From JAZSMS01 sp045536015 (GTDB lineage Bacteria; Bacillota; Clostridia; Christensenellales; QALW01): 23,732 bases of DNA. Where the stretch lies: positions 1-23,732 of the forward strand of contig JAZSMS010000085.1 in the NCBI GenBank assembly GCA_045536015.1, written 5' to 3'. The position numbers were made by a program, and so were the translations under genes. The notes below the pieces were generated by a model, which worked only from the letters and a program-made list of their open reading frames with translations, did not search any database and was not told the DNA's origin. Within the stretch, counting starts at the first letter, position 1. Every line of letters starts with the position of its first letter. Shown one piece after another: positions 7,755 to 16,671 of the stretch.

Positions 7755-10700
7755 ACATTATAACGCGTATTTCCTCTACCCCGTCTTTTTTGCTTTTTAC
7801 AATGCTTGAAACTGTATTCGTTCGCATTTGTGGGTTTAAAACCTTTACTACGCATTTTATTTCATCAGTATCTATTTCCACGCTATATTCCCGCCAATTT
7901 TCAGGAATATGCGGCTCGATGCTTATCTTGCCGTTTTCTTGCTTTACGCCCAAGAGATTTTCTAAAATTGCGCAAAAATAAAGCGAAGCCGAAGCAGTGT
8001 ACCACGTCCATCCGCCGCGTCCCGACAAATATACGTCGGCAGGAATAACATAGGGCTCTGCTTTATATTTTTTGCACTTATAAACGCTATCGGTCTTTTT
8101 AACGGGATTTATCATATCAAGTATTTCAAAGCATTTCTCGCCCTGTCCCATCTCCGCAAAGGCACAAGCAAGCCATATAGCCGCATGCGTATACTGTCCG
8201 CCGTTTTCGCGAACGCCAGGAACGTAGTGACCGATATAACCTGCGCCGTATTCCTTATCAAACGGCGGAGTCAAAAGCTTTATAATTCCTTTTTCGCGGT
8301 CAACAAGCATTTTTTCGGCACTTTCCAACGCTTTGACGCATTTTTCTACCTCGCCTGCACCCGAAAGCACCGACCACGCCTGCGAAATAAGGTCAATCTT
8401 GCAGCACGCTTCTTCGTTTGAGCCTATTTTTCTTCCCCTATCGTCAAATGCGCGGTAAAACCAGTCGCCGCTAAAGCACTTGCCATTTAAAATTTTAGCA
8501 AGCTCATACGCTTTTGTTTTAAGTTCTTTTGCCTCTTGAGGCAATTTTTTTTGCAAAAACGGAACAAAAACACTTATAGTTGAATATAAAAACCAGCCAA
8601 GCCAAACGCTTTCGCCCTTGCCACGCACACCTATTTTATCCATACCATCGTTCCAATCGCCTGCAAGCATTAGCGGTAAACCGTTTTCGCCCTTGCGCAA
8701 AAGCACAAGCTTTATCGCCTTTAGACAATGCTCCATTAGTGTGCCTTTTTGCTTAGATGGCCAAGCATTTTCGTAAACGTCGTCTCTGCCGGATAGCGAA
8801 TGTCCCTCCAAATACGGCGTAACCTCGTCAAAAATCTGCTCGTCTCCCGTTGCAAAAGCATACTTTGACGCAACAAACGGCAAAAAGAGTAAATCGTCGC
8901 TTATATTTGTACGCACGCCCAAATATGGCTCGTGCCACCAATGCTGAACGTCACCCTCTACAAACTGATGAGTAGAGCATTTTAAAATATGCTCGCGAAC
9001 AGTTTTGGGGTCGGTTAAAATCAAAGAAAGACAGTCCTGAAGCTGATCCCTGAAGCCAAACGCACCACCCGCCTGATAAAAGCCGCAACGGGCAAGCATT
9101 CTTGATGCAATAGTCTGATAATTTAAAAATGGAAAAATCGTATTTAATTCCCTACTTGGCGTTTGTATTTTTACCTTGTCGCACTTTTTTTGCCAATATT
9201 CTTTAGTCTCCGTAAGCCACTCGTCAGCATCCGCATTCTGTAACGTTTCTATAAGATCTTTAAGTTCATTTTCGTCTTTAGCCCATCCTGCAAACAACGT
9301 TGCGTTCTTTTTTAATTCAAGCTTTAAGCACAAGGTATTGGCATCAATATCGTTTTCGGGCTTTTCTTTATTTATAGAAGCACAGTAGTCTATTGCATCT
9401 TTTTCAAAAAAGCACTGTGCATCCTTTGCATAGATAAAAAAATACTCCGCGCCCCTTTGAGCAACTGCCGCACCGAATTTTTCTTTTAGACAAATGCTTC
9501 TGTTTTCCTTTTCGCCAAATATTGCTTTAACCAGGTAATAAAGCTCTGCCTGCGTTTCGCTTTCTATCTTGGTCACCTTTATCGGCAAGGAAGGATGAAC
9601 AAATACGGTTTGCGTTTCTTCGCCAAAGACAGAGGCGCACCTAAACTGAACAGCACCTCTATAAAACACCGTATCGCACGAATCAACGCTGCCAAAAGGT
9701 TTTGTAGTTATGCTTCTACACTTGCCCGAAAGTGTGTCCTTTAAAATAACAACCTCGCCCAAGGGATTTAAAACACTGTCGTTATACCACGGGGTAAGCT
9801 TTTTTTGCCTGCTGTTTTCAGCAAACATATAACCGCCGCCATCACTTGTAACCAAGCTACCAAACCGCTTGTTAACCAAAATATTGCTCCAAACCGTTGG
9901 TGGCTGACGGTAGATATAATAAGCATTTTCGCCCGTCAAGAATTTTCCGTAGCCGTTATCAAATTCGCCATTTAAAAGAACGTTCTTTTTGCCCGTTGTT
10001 TCTATCAAAAGCTTACCTTGTTTTCTTGTTTTTGGCTTAATATCTATTTCCTTTGTTGCATCAATATAAACGCTTGCAAGGTTTTTAAGTTCCTCTATGC
10101 TTTTTACCTGACTTTTCTTTATATGATGCACGCAGGAAACAAGCGAAAACGCCGAAACAATTGCCTCAAGCTCATTAAAGCCGCCGCAAAAGTAATCATC
10201 TACCGTTTCTTGCACGATCAGAATTTCCATCTCTACTCCACCGCAATATAATTCTTCTAGTGCAACAAGAACCTCTTTAATTCGGGAAAGGTCTTCTTCT
10301 ACAAAAATCAGTACAAGCGGTTTAGAATCGTTTATGCCAAAGCGCCATACCTCGTCAGGCTCAACGGATAAATCATAACTTGCTCTGTTAAATTCCTCAA
10401 GCAACGCACAAAGCCTGTTTTTAAGTGCAAAATTACCCTTTTGCCTTGCACTCGCCTGCGTTATTGCCCTTTCTTTTGCAAGCGCAACTGCCGCGTGAAG
10501 CGAAAACCTTTTTAAATTTTTTACAATCTGCTGCTTGTTATCGGCAAACGAAAACATAAACGTTATCGTTTTCTTTTCGTTTTTTTCAAGCGTTATTTCT
10601 CTTTTTGCCGCTATGCACGCATTTATAGGATTGTTTTTTACTTCACCTATTTTAAAATCAGGCGTATCCATTCTTCCTGATGCAAAAATTTCTTCTCTGC

Positions 10701-13700
10701 TACTTGAAAATGCAGCATTATCACAAAGCAAGCCGCACCAAAGATCTGTCTTTTTGTTATGCACCAAAAGTATATTTTCTTCTTGCTCGGCTTCAATAAA
10801 CAATCCGTTAAAGCATGGATGCGCCTCATTATCTGCCTTAGGACACAAAATGGGCTTTGATGCAAGTAAAAGTTCTTTTTTTACTTGCCCCTCCGTCTTA
10901 TTTTCCAATGCAACGTCTAATATAAGCGTATCGTTATCGTCGCAGACGTATAATCCTGATTTAATATTTATCCGACTGGTTTCCGCGCTAATTTCTGCGT
11001 TACCTAAAGAAAAAACCGTTTTATATTGCACGTTTTTGGTGTTATTTTTAGCAGGCAGGGCATTGTAAATTTCTTCACCTTTAACAAACAAAAGTAGCTC
11101 GTCTACAAGTAAAATTTCGCCTTTTTTTATTTTTGTCTCACCACAAGAAAAAACAAATGCTGAAATTTCGCCGTTGCTTAAATTAAGACATTCTCTTTTT
11201 GAAAAATCAACAAATTCGCTTTTTACCTGTATTTCACTATTTTCAATATGCTCAACTGGCAAAAGTGTACGAGGAAGAATGCCCGACGGCATTTTTTCTT
11301 CAAGTAAAACGTATGCCGAATTTACGCACGGATTTTTTGCAAAAGCGCGTCGCAGACAGCCCGAGAATAAAAAGTTGGTCAGTGCGCAAAGACTCATTCC
11401 CGAATGGTGTGCCATAAAGGTTTTTACCCTCTTTTTTCGCGCGCTTGTTGCATCAAGTGCCTCAAACAAGCCGTAAGCTTCTGCCATACCCTCTTCTACA
11501 AACGCTTTAACTGCCTGCATAGCCTTTTGCGGCTCATATTCAAGCGCAAGAAGCGAAGAATACGGCGAAAAAACGTCTTCCTCTGCCGCTGCACCAACCG
11601 CGCAAGAGCCTATACCAAACGCCTTATATTTGTATTCCTTAGAAACGTCAAAGCTTGCAAACGCAGATTCCGAAACGCCCCAAATGCCATTTTTGCTATT
11701 TTGCGCCTGCGTTTTTGTTGCCAAAGAACAAGATCGGTAAAGCATGCTTTTTTCGCTTCCCTTAATAAAAATATCGGGCATAAGATACTCAAACATCGTA
11801 CCGCTCCACGATAAGCACATTGGCTCGTTAAAGGCACGCGTAAACGGGCGTGAAAGCGCAAACCAGTTTTTTGGAGGAATTTTATTAAGTGCAATAAGCA
11901 AAAAGCTTGTTAAACGTGCCTCGGAGCAAAGCATATCGTAGTGATGCACGCTTGGCTTTTGCGTTTTTGCATCAAAGCCAATATATAACAAGTTCTTTTT
12001 TTCGTTATACAAAAACGAAAAGTCGGCATTATCAATTTCACTTTTTGCAAGATAGCTTATTTTTTCGCACTTTGATTTTAACGAAAACGCAAAAACGTAT
12101 ATATTGCGGTACTTTTTTAGTATTTCTTCCTTTAAAGCACTTACCTGCTGGTCGTGCAGTCCCCACGTTGCCTCGTTTATTCGTTTTTCAAAATTATCCT
12201 GCAAAATCTCCTTTGGCTTTTTGGGGTATTCTTCCAAAAGTTCCTTTAAACTACGCAAATCTTCACGTTCAAAAATCTTTTTTGAGAGAATTTGCACAAA
12301 CGAAAGTGCTTCATACTCTTCTGCGTGTGATTTTAAAACCGTTAAAATAAAGTTTTTCCACGCCTCAGAACTGACAAAGCCGTCTTCTATAACCTGTTTA
12401 ATTCTCCAATAAGGCTCTGTTGAATTATAAATTTCATCGGCAAGCTCGCGCAAAAACACTTTATAATCGTCCGTTGCCTCATCAACAACCGATAAAATCG
12501 CAGTAGCTATGCCTTGAGTGCGTTTTTTTGATAACGGTATTTCTTCTAAAATATCGTCTTTAATTTCACAAAGCATCATAAGCGAAGAAAAATAGTTTCC
12601 GCTATCAACCGTAGAAACATAAGAAGAAAGCGGTTGCTTACTTTTTAAATCGTACCAATTATAAAGATGTCCTTTATACCTTTTAAGGCAAGCATTTTTT
12701 TGCAGTTGCAAAAGAATTTTATCAAGTGCTTCATTTGCCGCAAATGCCGATAGATAATATGCACAAAGCGGATACAAAAGCGCAAAGCCGATATTTGTAG
12801 GCGAAGTACGCATTGCATAGCCCTTATACGGCTCTATTTGGAGATTATCTGGCATTATATCGTTTTTATCAAGCGTGTCGCAAAAGAACCTTGTTATGCG
12901 CATAGCAAGCAAATGAAGCGTTTCTTCTTCGTCAGGTAATAGCTTTTCTCCTTGTTCTTTTTCGCGCTGACCTATTTTATAAGCAATTTCTGAACATAAA
13001 ATCCAAACAAACGCAAAAGCAACATTAATAAAAATCGCTATGCCAAAATATACGCTTATTGTAACTATTGCTGCCGATGCAGCAAAAATGCAGGCAAAAA
13101 ATCTGTAATAATCTTTTTTTGTTCCACCCTTTTGTGAAAAGGTGTTCCACTGCAAAATATTTTTATGGGAAACAAATCTTCTATAAAGTGCCTTAAAAGC
13201 GCACTTTACACCTAGTATTGCCTCAAACGGCAAAAAGGCAAACGATAAGAACGCTTTATAAAGTGTTATTCTTCGTGCTGTAGAATTATCTATGCGCACA
13301 AACTTTTCCTTTTCGTTTAAAAAACCGTTAATAACCGTTTGCAAAACGCTTATAAGCATTTCTACCAAAACTATGCCATAAATTACAAACGCATTTAAAT
13401 TGTAAGCAGGCGCAACAAGCAACTGCAAAAAGATAAACGTAGGTGCAAGCGTTTTAATTATATTAAAAGCAATTTTTTGCTTTGATATAGGCTTAATTTT
13501 TTTTGCAAGCCACGTTATTAAAAGCCAATCCCCGCGCATCCAACGCTCTTGCCTTTTATAAAAGCTTATCGGGTTTTTAGGAAACTCGTCAAACACTTGA
13601 GAAGAAGAAACTGTTGCGTTTAATAATTCACCCTCGATTATGTCGTGTGAAAGTATAGTATTATCCTTTATACTTTTTGAAATCTCTAAAAAACATTCTA

Positions 13701-15228
13701 CGTCAAAAATCCCTTTTCCGCAGTACGTTCCGCTATAAAAAACGTCATTATAAAGTTCTATGCCTCGGCTTGAATACGAATCTATTCCCCCGCCAAACGA
13801 AAAGATATTAGAAAAAACCGTTCCGCCAAACAAGGTATTTTTCACACTTGGTGCAACAAGCGCGCTTCCTTTAATAACTCTTCCGTCTTTCATTGTAGGC
13901 TTATTAAAGGGATGAGAAATAGCGCAGACAAGATCTTCCAGTGTTCCCGGCGGAACGAGAGTATCTGCATCAAACGTTGCAACGTACTTTACGTTTTTTA
14001 GTGCTTGTATATTTTCAACGCACTTGAATTTATCATTATTATCCGTTATAAATTCGCATAACTGCTTTAATGCACCGCGCTTACGCTCGTAGGCATAATA
14101 GCCGTCAATGTTTTCAATTCTGTTACGCACTATTAAACAAAATTTATTTGAATACTTTTTATTTAATTCTTTTATTCCCTCGCACAAAGCATCAATTATT
14201 TTTGGATCGTTTTTATCTTCAACGCTCTTTGCAGGAGATAAATCGGCAAGCAACAGATAGCAGGCATTTTCCATTTTATTGGCACAAAAATATTCTTCTA
14301 TCGTCTTTATATTCTTTTGTGCTTGACGCTCATTACTAACCATAACCGTAAGCGTTAATGCAGTTTTATTTTCTGCCTTATCTGCCAAACTGCGTTTTAG
14401 TTTGACTTCCTCTCGTTGCGTAGAATTTTTTATAAAAACCTCAGTTACTATTTGATAAAAAAGCATTAAAAACGGAATTACTGAGATAAGCGAAAAAATC
14501 ATTCCTATTTTCAGCCAGGCAACAAGCGAGACAAAAGCAGTCAACGTAAAAATTGACAGCAAAAAGTACGTCTGCTTTTTTTCGGGTTTTATTTGCTTTA
14601 TTCCAAGCTGAACAAGAACATAATCCTGCTCTTGGCCAAGCAAAACTTCAAGTGCCCCTTGCGGTGAAGAAAAGACCTTTTGCGCAATTTCTTCTTCGCT
14701 TACACCGCTTTTTTTAGACAAAACACCAATGCGCTTACGCATAAAATTTATGGTAACTTCATCAGAAATAGCATAATCAGCCGTTTGCGAAAGCACTTGC
14801 TCTTGTTTAAGGCACTCTATGCGAAGCTTATCAAAATCAATATTTTCAAGTCCTATAAGCGATTTTATACACGCCGAAATTACCTCGTCACTCTTTTTTC
14901 TTATTGCATCAAGCAATTTTTCAAGCAAAGCAATGCAAAACGATATTTTAAGCATATCAAACTGAGCAAACGTCAAATCAAAGCGCTTTGTTAAAAGAAT
15001 ACTCTCCTCTTCAACGTTACCTCTGCTTTGTAAAGTTATTTCGCGTGCAAGGTCAAGCACAAAAAACTTTTCTGTACTTTTTTTTATATTTTTTGCCTCA
15101 AGATAGGTGCTTTGTGCAGTATTGATAACACGGTTTTTATTATCGTTTAGCCATAAATTCTCGCTCTTTTCCTCTAGCACCTCTTCGATAGAATGATATA
15201 GTTTTTTGCAAAATTTTTGCAGCTGCAT
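7753..15228 (-). CDS. Giant cyclic beta-1,2-glucan synthase-like protein (GT84 + glycoamylase-like + GH94)
   Basis: Multi-domain membrane enzyme of 2491 aa resembling NdvB/Cgs. An N-terminal region is followed by two membrane helices (about 223-263) and a GT84 glycosyltransferase with FDADTLVPPG (about 418) and QERWMRGDW (about 561). A cluster of membrane segments comes next (about 593-740), then a glycoamylase-like domain with LYNWYDLKS and YVSTVDSGNYFSS (about 857-880). The C-terminal GH94 phosphorylase-like part has TVWSNILVN, HWWHEPYLGVRTNISDD (about 2098) and GDWNDGMD (about 2193, the catalytic acid region). In characterised homologues the GT part builds the beta-1,2 chain on the enzyme and the GH94 part sets ring size. 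Start: ATG 15226-15228 with GGAGG 5 nt upstream; the frame stays open 33 codons further but that segment is leader. It is shorter than proteobacterial enzymes (about 2800 aa), and product identity is inferred. Confidence 0.88.
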   Translation of the reverse strand: MQLQKFCKKLYHSIEEVLEEKSENLWLNDNKNRVINTAQSTYLEAKNIKKSTEKFFVLDLAREITLQSRGNVEEESILLTKRFDLTFAQFDMLKISFCIALLEKLLDAIRKKSDEVISACIKSLIGLENIDFDKLRIECLKQEQVLSQTADYAISDEVTINFMRKRIGVLSKKSGVSEEEIAQKVFSSPQGALEVLLGQEQDYVLVQLGIKQIKPEKKQTYFLLSIFTLTAFVSLVAWLKIGMIFSLISVIPFLMLFYQIVTEVFIKNSTQREEVKLKRSLADKAENKTALTLTVMVSNERQAQKNIKTIEEYFCANKMENACYLLLADLSPAKSVEDKNDPKIIDALCEGIKELNKKYSNKFCLIVRNRIENIDGYYAYERKRGALKQLCEFITDNNDKFKCVENIQALKNVKYVATFDADTLVPPGTLEDLVCAISHPFNKPTMKDGRVIKGSALVAPSVKNTLFGGTVFSNIFSFGGGIDSYSSRGIELYNDVFYSGTYCGKGIFDVECFLEISKSIKDNTILSHDIIEGELLNATVSSSQVFDEFPKNPISFYKRQERWMRGDWLLITWLAKKIKPISKQKIAFNIIKTLAPTFIFLQLLVAPAYNLNAFVIYGIVLVEMLISVLQTVINGFLNEKEKFVRIDNSTARRITLYKAFLSFAFLPFEAILGVKCAFKALYRRFVSHKNILQWNTFSQKGGTKKDYYRFFACIFAASAAIVTISVYFGIAIFINVAFAFVWILCSEIAYKIGQREKEQGEKLLPDEEETLHLLAMRITRFFCDTLDKNDIMPDNLQIEPYKGYAMRTSPTNIGFALLYPLCAYYLSAFAANEALDKILLQLQKNACLKRYKGHLYNWYDLKSKQPLSSYVSTVDSGNYFSSLMMLCEIKDDILEEIPLSKKRTQGIATAILSVVDEATDDYKVFLRELADEIYNSTEPYWRIKQVIEDGFVSSEAWKNFILTVLKSHAEEYEALSFVQILSKKIFEREDLRSLKELLEEYPKKPKEILQDNFEKRINEATWGLHDQQVSALKEEILKKYRNIYVFAFSLKSKCEKISYLAKSEIDNADFSFLYNEKKNLLYIGFDAKTQKPSVHHYDMLCSEARLTSFLLIALNKIPPKNWFALSRPFTRAFNEPMCLSWSGTMFEYLMPDIFIKGSEKSMLYRSCSLATKTQAQNSKNGIWGVSESAFASFDVSKEYKYKAFGIGSCAVGAAAEEDVFSPYSSLLALEYEPQKAMQAVKAFVEEGMAEAYGLFEALDATSARKKRVKTFMAHHSGMSLCALTNFLFSGCLRRAFAKNPCVNSAYVLLEEKMPSGILPRTLLPVEHIENSEIQVKSEFVDFSKRECLNLSNGEISAFVFSCGETKIKKGEILLVDELLLFVKGEEIYNALPAKNNTKNVQYKTVFSLGNAEISAETSRINIKSGLYVCDDNDTLILDVALENKTEGQVKKELLLASKPILCPKADNEAHPCFNGLFIEAEQEENILLVHNKKTDLWCGLLCDNAAFSSSREEIFASGRMDTPDFKIGEVKNNPINACIAAKREITLEKNEKKTITFMFSFADNKQQIVKNLKRFSLHAAVALAKERAITQASARQKGNFALKNRLCALLEEFNRASYDLSVEPDEVWRFGINDSKPLVLIFVEEDLSRIKEVLVALEELYCGGVEMEILIVQETVDDYFCGGFNELEAIVSAFSLVSCVHHIKKSQVKSIEELKNLASVYIDATKEIDIKPKTRKQGKLLIETTGKKNVLLNGEFDNGYGKFLTGENAYYIYRQPPTVWSNILVNKRFGSLVTSDGGGYMFAENSRQKKLTPWYNDSVLNPLGEVVILKDTLSGKCRSITTKPFGSVDSCDTVFYRGAVQFRCASVFGEETQTVFVHPSLPIKVTKIESETQAELYYLVKAIFGEKENRSICLKEKFGAAVAQRGAEYFFIYAKDAQCFFEKDAIDYCASINKEKPENDIDANTLCLKLELKKNATLFAGWAKDENELKDLIETLQNADADEWLTETKEYWQKKCDKVKIQTPSRELNTIFPFLNYQTIASRMLARCGFYQAGGAFGFRDQLQDCLSLILTDPKTVREHILKCSTHQFVEGDVQHWWHEPYLGVRTNISDDLLFLPFVASKYAFATGDEQIFDEVTPYLEGHSLSGRDDVYENAWPSKQKGTLMEHCLKAIKLVLLRKGENGLPLMLAGDWNDGMDKIGVRGKGESVWLGWFLYSTISVFVPFLQKKLPQEAKELKTKAYELAKILNGKCFSGDWFYRAFDDRGRKIGSNEEACCKIDLISQAWSVLSGAGEVEKCVKALESAEKMLVDREKGIIKLLTPPFDKEYGAGYIGHYVPGVRENGGQYTHAAIWLACAFAEMGQGEKCFEILDMINPVKKTDSVYKCKKYKAEPYVIPADVYLSGRGGWTWYTASASLYFCAILENLLGVKQENGKISIEPHIPENWREYSVEIDTDEIKCVVKVLNPQMRTNTVSSIVKSKKDGVEEIRVIM

Positions 15229-15287
15229 AAATACCTCCAAAAAGCAAAATAAGCTTGTATTTGCTATTATTGGCATTTTTTGTTTAA

Positions 15288-15317
15288 AATATAAAAAAAC
15301 CGCCTTTGAATTTTCAA
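15288..15317 (-). promoter_or_regulatory. Possible promoter of the glucan synthase gene
   Basis: Minus strand: TTGAAA (15312-15317), 18 bp, TATATT (15288-15293), about 60 bp before the start. It overlaps the rhaA terminator hairpin, so it is only a candidate. Confidence 0.3.
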
Positions 15318-15324
15318 AAGCGGT
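15290..15324 (-). terminator. Rho-independent terminator after rhaA
   Basis: On the minus strand, ACCGC and GCGGT arms with inner TTTGAA/TTCAAA pairs and one mismatch form a stem followed by TTTTTTTATATTTT. It lies 19 nt past the rhaA stop. Confidence 0.85.
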
Positions 15325-15342
15325 CATTTTAATCGTTTTTAA

Positions 15343-16596
15343 TTATCTTTTTAAAAGAACTTCTTGCTCGTATTCTTTAACTTCTTTAAGCCAAGTTTCA
15401 CCTACAGGAACGTTGTTCTGCTGGCAGAAATAATCCCATACTGCACCAAATGGCATTGATTTAAGCTCTTCGGTAAGTGCAAGACGGCTTGTATAATCAC
15501 CGTCAAGCTCAATCTGTTTAAGTTCTTCGGTGTTTTCTAAAAGCGCCTTTAAAAGTGCCTTTTGCATATTTCTTACACCGATTACCCAACAAGCAATACG
15601 GTTGATTGATGCATCAAAGAAGTCAAGACCAATGTGTGTTCTTTCAACCAAATTACCACGAATAAGACTTTGTGCAATAGCATTAAGCTCATCGTCTAAA
15701 ATAACAACGTGGTCACTATCCCATCTTACAGGACGGCTTACGTGAAGCAAAAGCTCATCGGTAAAGAGAAGAACTGACGAAATTTTATCCGAAATAACCT
15801 CGGTAGGATGGTAGTGGCCTGCATCAAGACAGCAAGCTTTTTTGCGGCTTGTTGCGTATGCAACGCAGAATTCGTTGCTGCCTACGGTATAGCTTTCGGC
15901 ACCGATACCAAAAACCTTACTTTCAAAAGCATCAAGCGAATATTTGGGGTCCATTTCAACCGACATAACCTCATCAAGTGCTTCCATCATGCGCTTTCTG
16001 GGTGCTTCGCGGTCAACGGGAATATCTTTATATCCATCAGGGAACCAGAAGTTAGTAACGCACTTTTGACCAAGCTCGCGGCCAAAATAATCAGCAACAA
16101 CTCTTGAACGCTTGCAGTGCTCTATCCAGAAATCTCTTACTCTCTTATCAGCACTTGAAATGGTAAAGCCCGAATCTGCCATGGGATGCGAAAAGCAAGT
16201 TGGGTTAAAGTCAAGACCTAAACCGTTCTTTTTAGCCCACTCTACCCACTTTGCGTAATGCTTAGGCTCAATTTGGTCAAGATCAACCTTTTCGTCTGTA
16301 TCTGCATAAATTGCGTGAAGATTTATCTTATGCTTACCGGGAATAAACGACAAAGCTTTTTCAATATCCTGACGAAGCTCGTCTGGTGTTCTTGCCTTGC
16401 CGGGATAATTACCCGTTGTCTGAATACCGCCCGAAAGTGCTACGTCCTGAAATAAAAATCCGTTAACGTCGTCGCCCTGCCAGCAGTGCATTGAAATTTT
16501 GATTTTTGCAAGCTTTTCAAGAGCCTTATCTGTATCAACACCGATTTGTGCATAACGCTCTTTAGCAAGTTCATATGCCTTTGTTACATTACTCAT
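15343..16596 (-). CDS. rhaA: L-rhamnose isomerase
   Basis: Interconverts L-rhamnose and L-rhamnulose using two divalent metal ions, the first step of rhamnose catabolism. The 417-aa length equals the family's (E. coli about 419). Visible hallmarks are ISMHCWQGDDVNGFL near residues 34-48, TTGNYPGKARTPDELRQDI, a central NFWFPDGYKD, and a metal-site region with CLDAGHYHPTEVISDKISS and RWDSDHVVILDDE. It starts at ATG 16594-16596 with AAGGAG upstream. The gene stands alone between its promoter and terminator, and no kinase (rhaB), aldolase (rhaD), transporter or regulator is next to it. The rest of the pathway must therefore lie elsewhere, or the enzyme acts on another aldose. Confidence 0.96.
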   Translation of the reverse strand: MSNVTKAYELAKERYAQIGVDTDKALEKLAKIKISMHCWQGDDVNGFLFQDVALSGGIQTTGNYPGKARTPDELRQDIEKALSFIPGKHKINLHAIYADTDEKVDLDQIEPKHYAKWVEWAKKNGLGLDFNPTCFSHPMADSGFTISSADKRVRDFWIEHCKRSRVVADYFGRELGQKCVTNFWFPDGYKDIPVDREAPRKRMMEALDEVMSVEMDPKYSLDAFESKVFGIGAESYTVGSNEFCVAYATSRKKACCLDAGHYHPTEVISDKISSVLLFTDELLLHVSRPVRWDSDHVVILDDELNAIAQSLIRGNLVERTHIGLDFFDASINRIACWVIGVRNMQKALLKALLENTEELKQIELDGDYTSRLALTEELKSMPFGAVWDYFCQQNNVPVGETWLKEVKEYEQEVLLKR

Positions 16597-16626
16597 TTTC
16601 TTTCTCCTTAAAATTTGTTTTTATTG

Positions 16627-16655
16627 ATTATATAACATTTATCTTTTTTTGTAAA
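16627..16655 (-). promoter_or_regulatory. Promoter of rhaA
   Basis: Minus strand: TTTACA (16650-16655), 17 bp, TATAAT (16627-16632), 30 bp before the start codon. The -35 overlaps a short GTAAA/TTTAC inverted repeat (16651-16662) lying between the VanW gene's stop and rhaA, which could be a weak operator. Confidence 0.7.
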
Positions 16656-16671
16656 GATTTACGTTTTAACT

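Noticed and set aside
10535..12412. Several plus-strand frames of 100-177 codons inside the glucan synthase region
   Set aside because: All lie opposite the 2491-codon gene, lack ribosome binding sites and encode cysteine- and phenylalanine-rich strings typical of antisense reading.
15229..15327. 33-codon N-terminal extension of the glucan synthase frame
   Set aside because: The GGAGG site at 15234-15238 points to ATG 15226-15228, and the extension overlaps the rhaA terminator.
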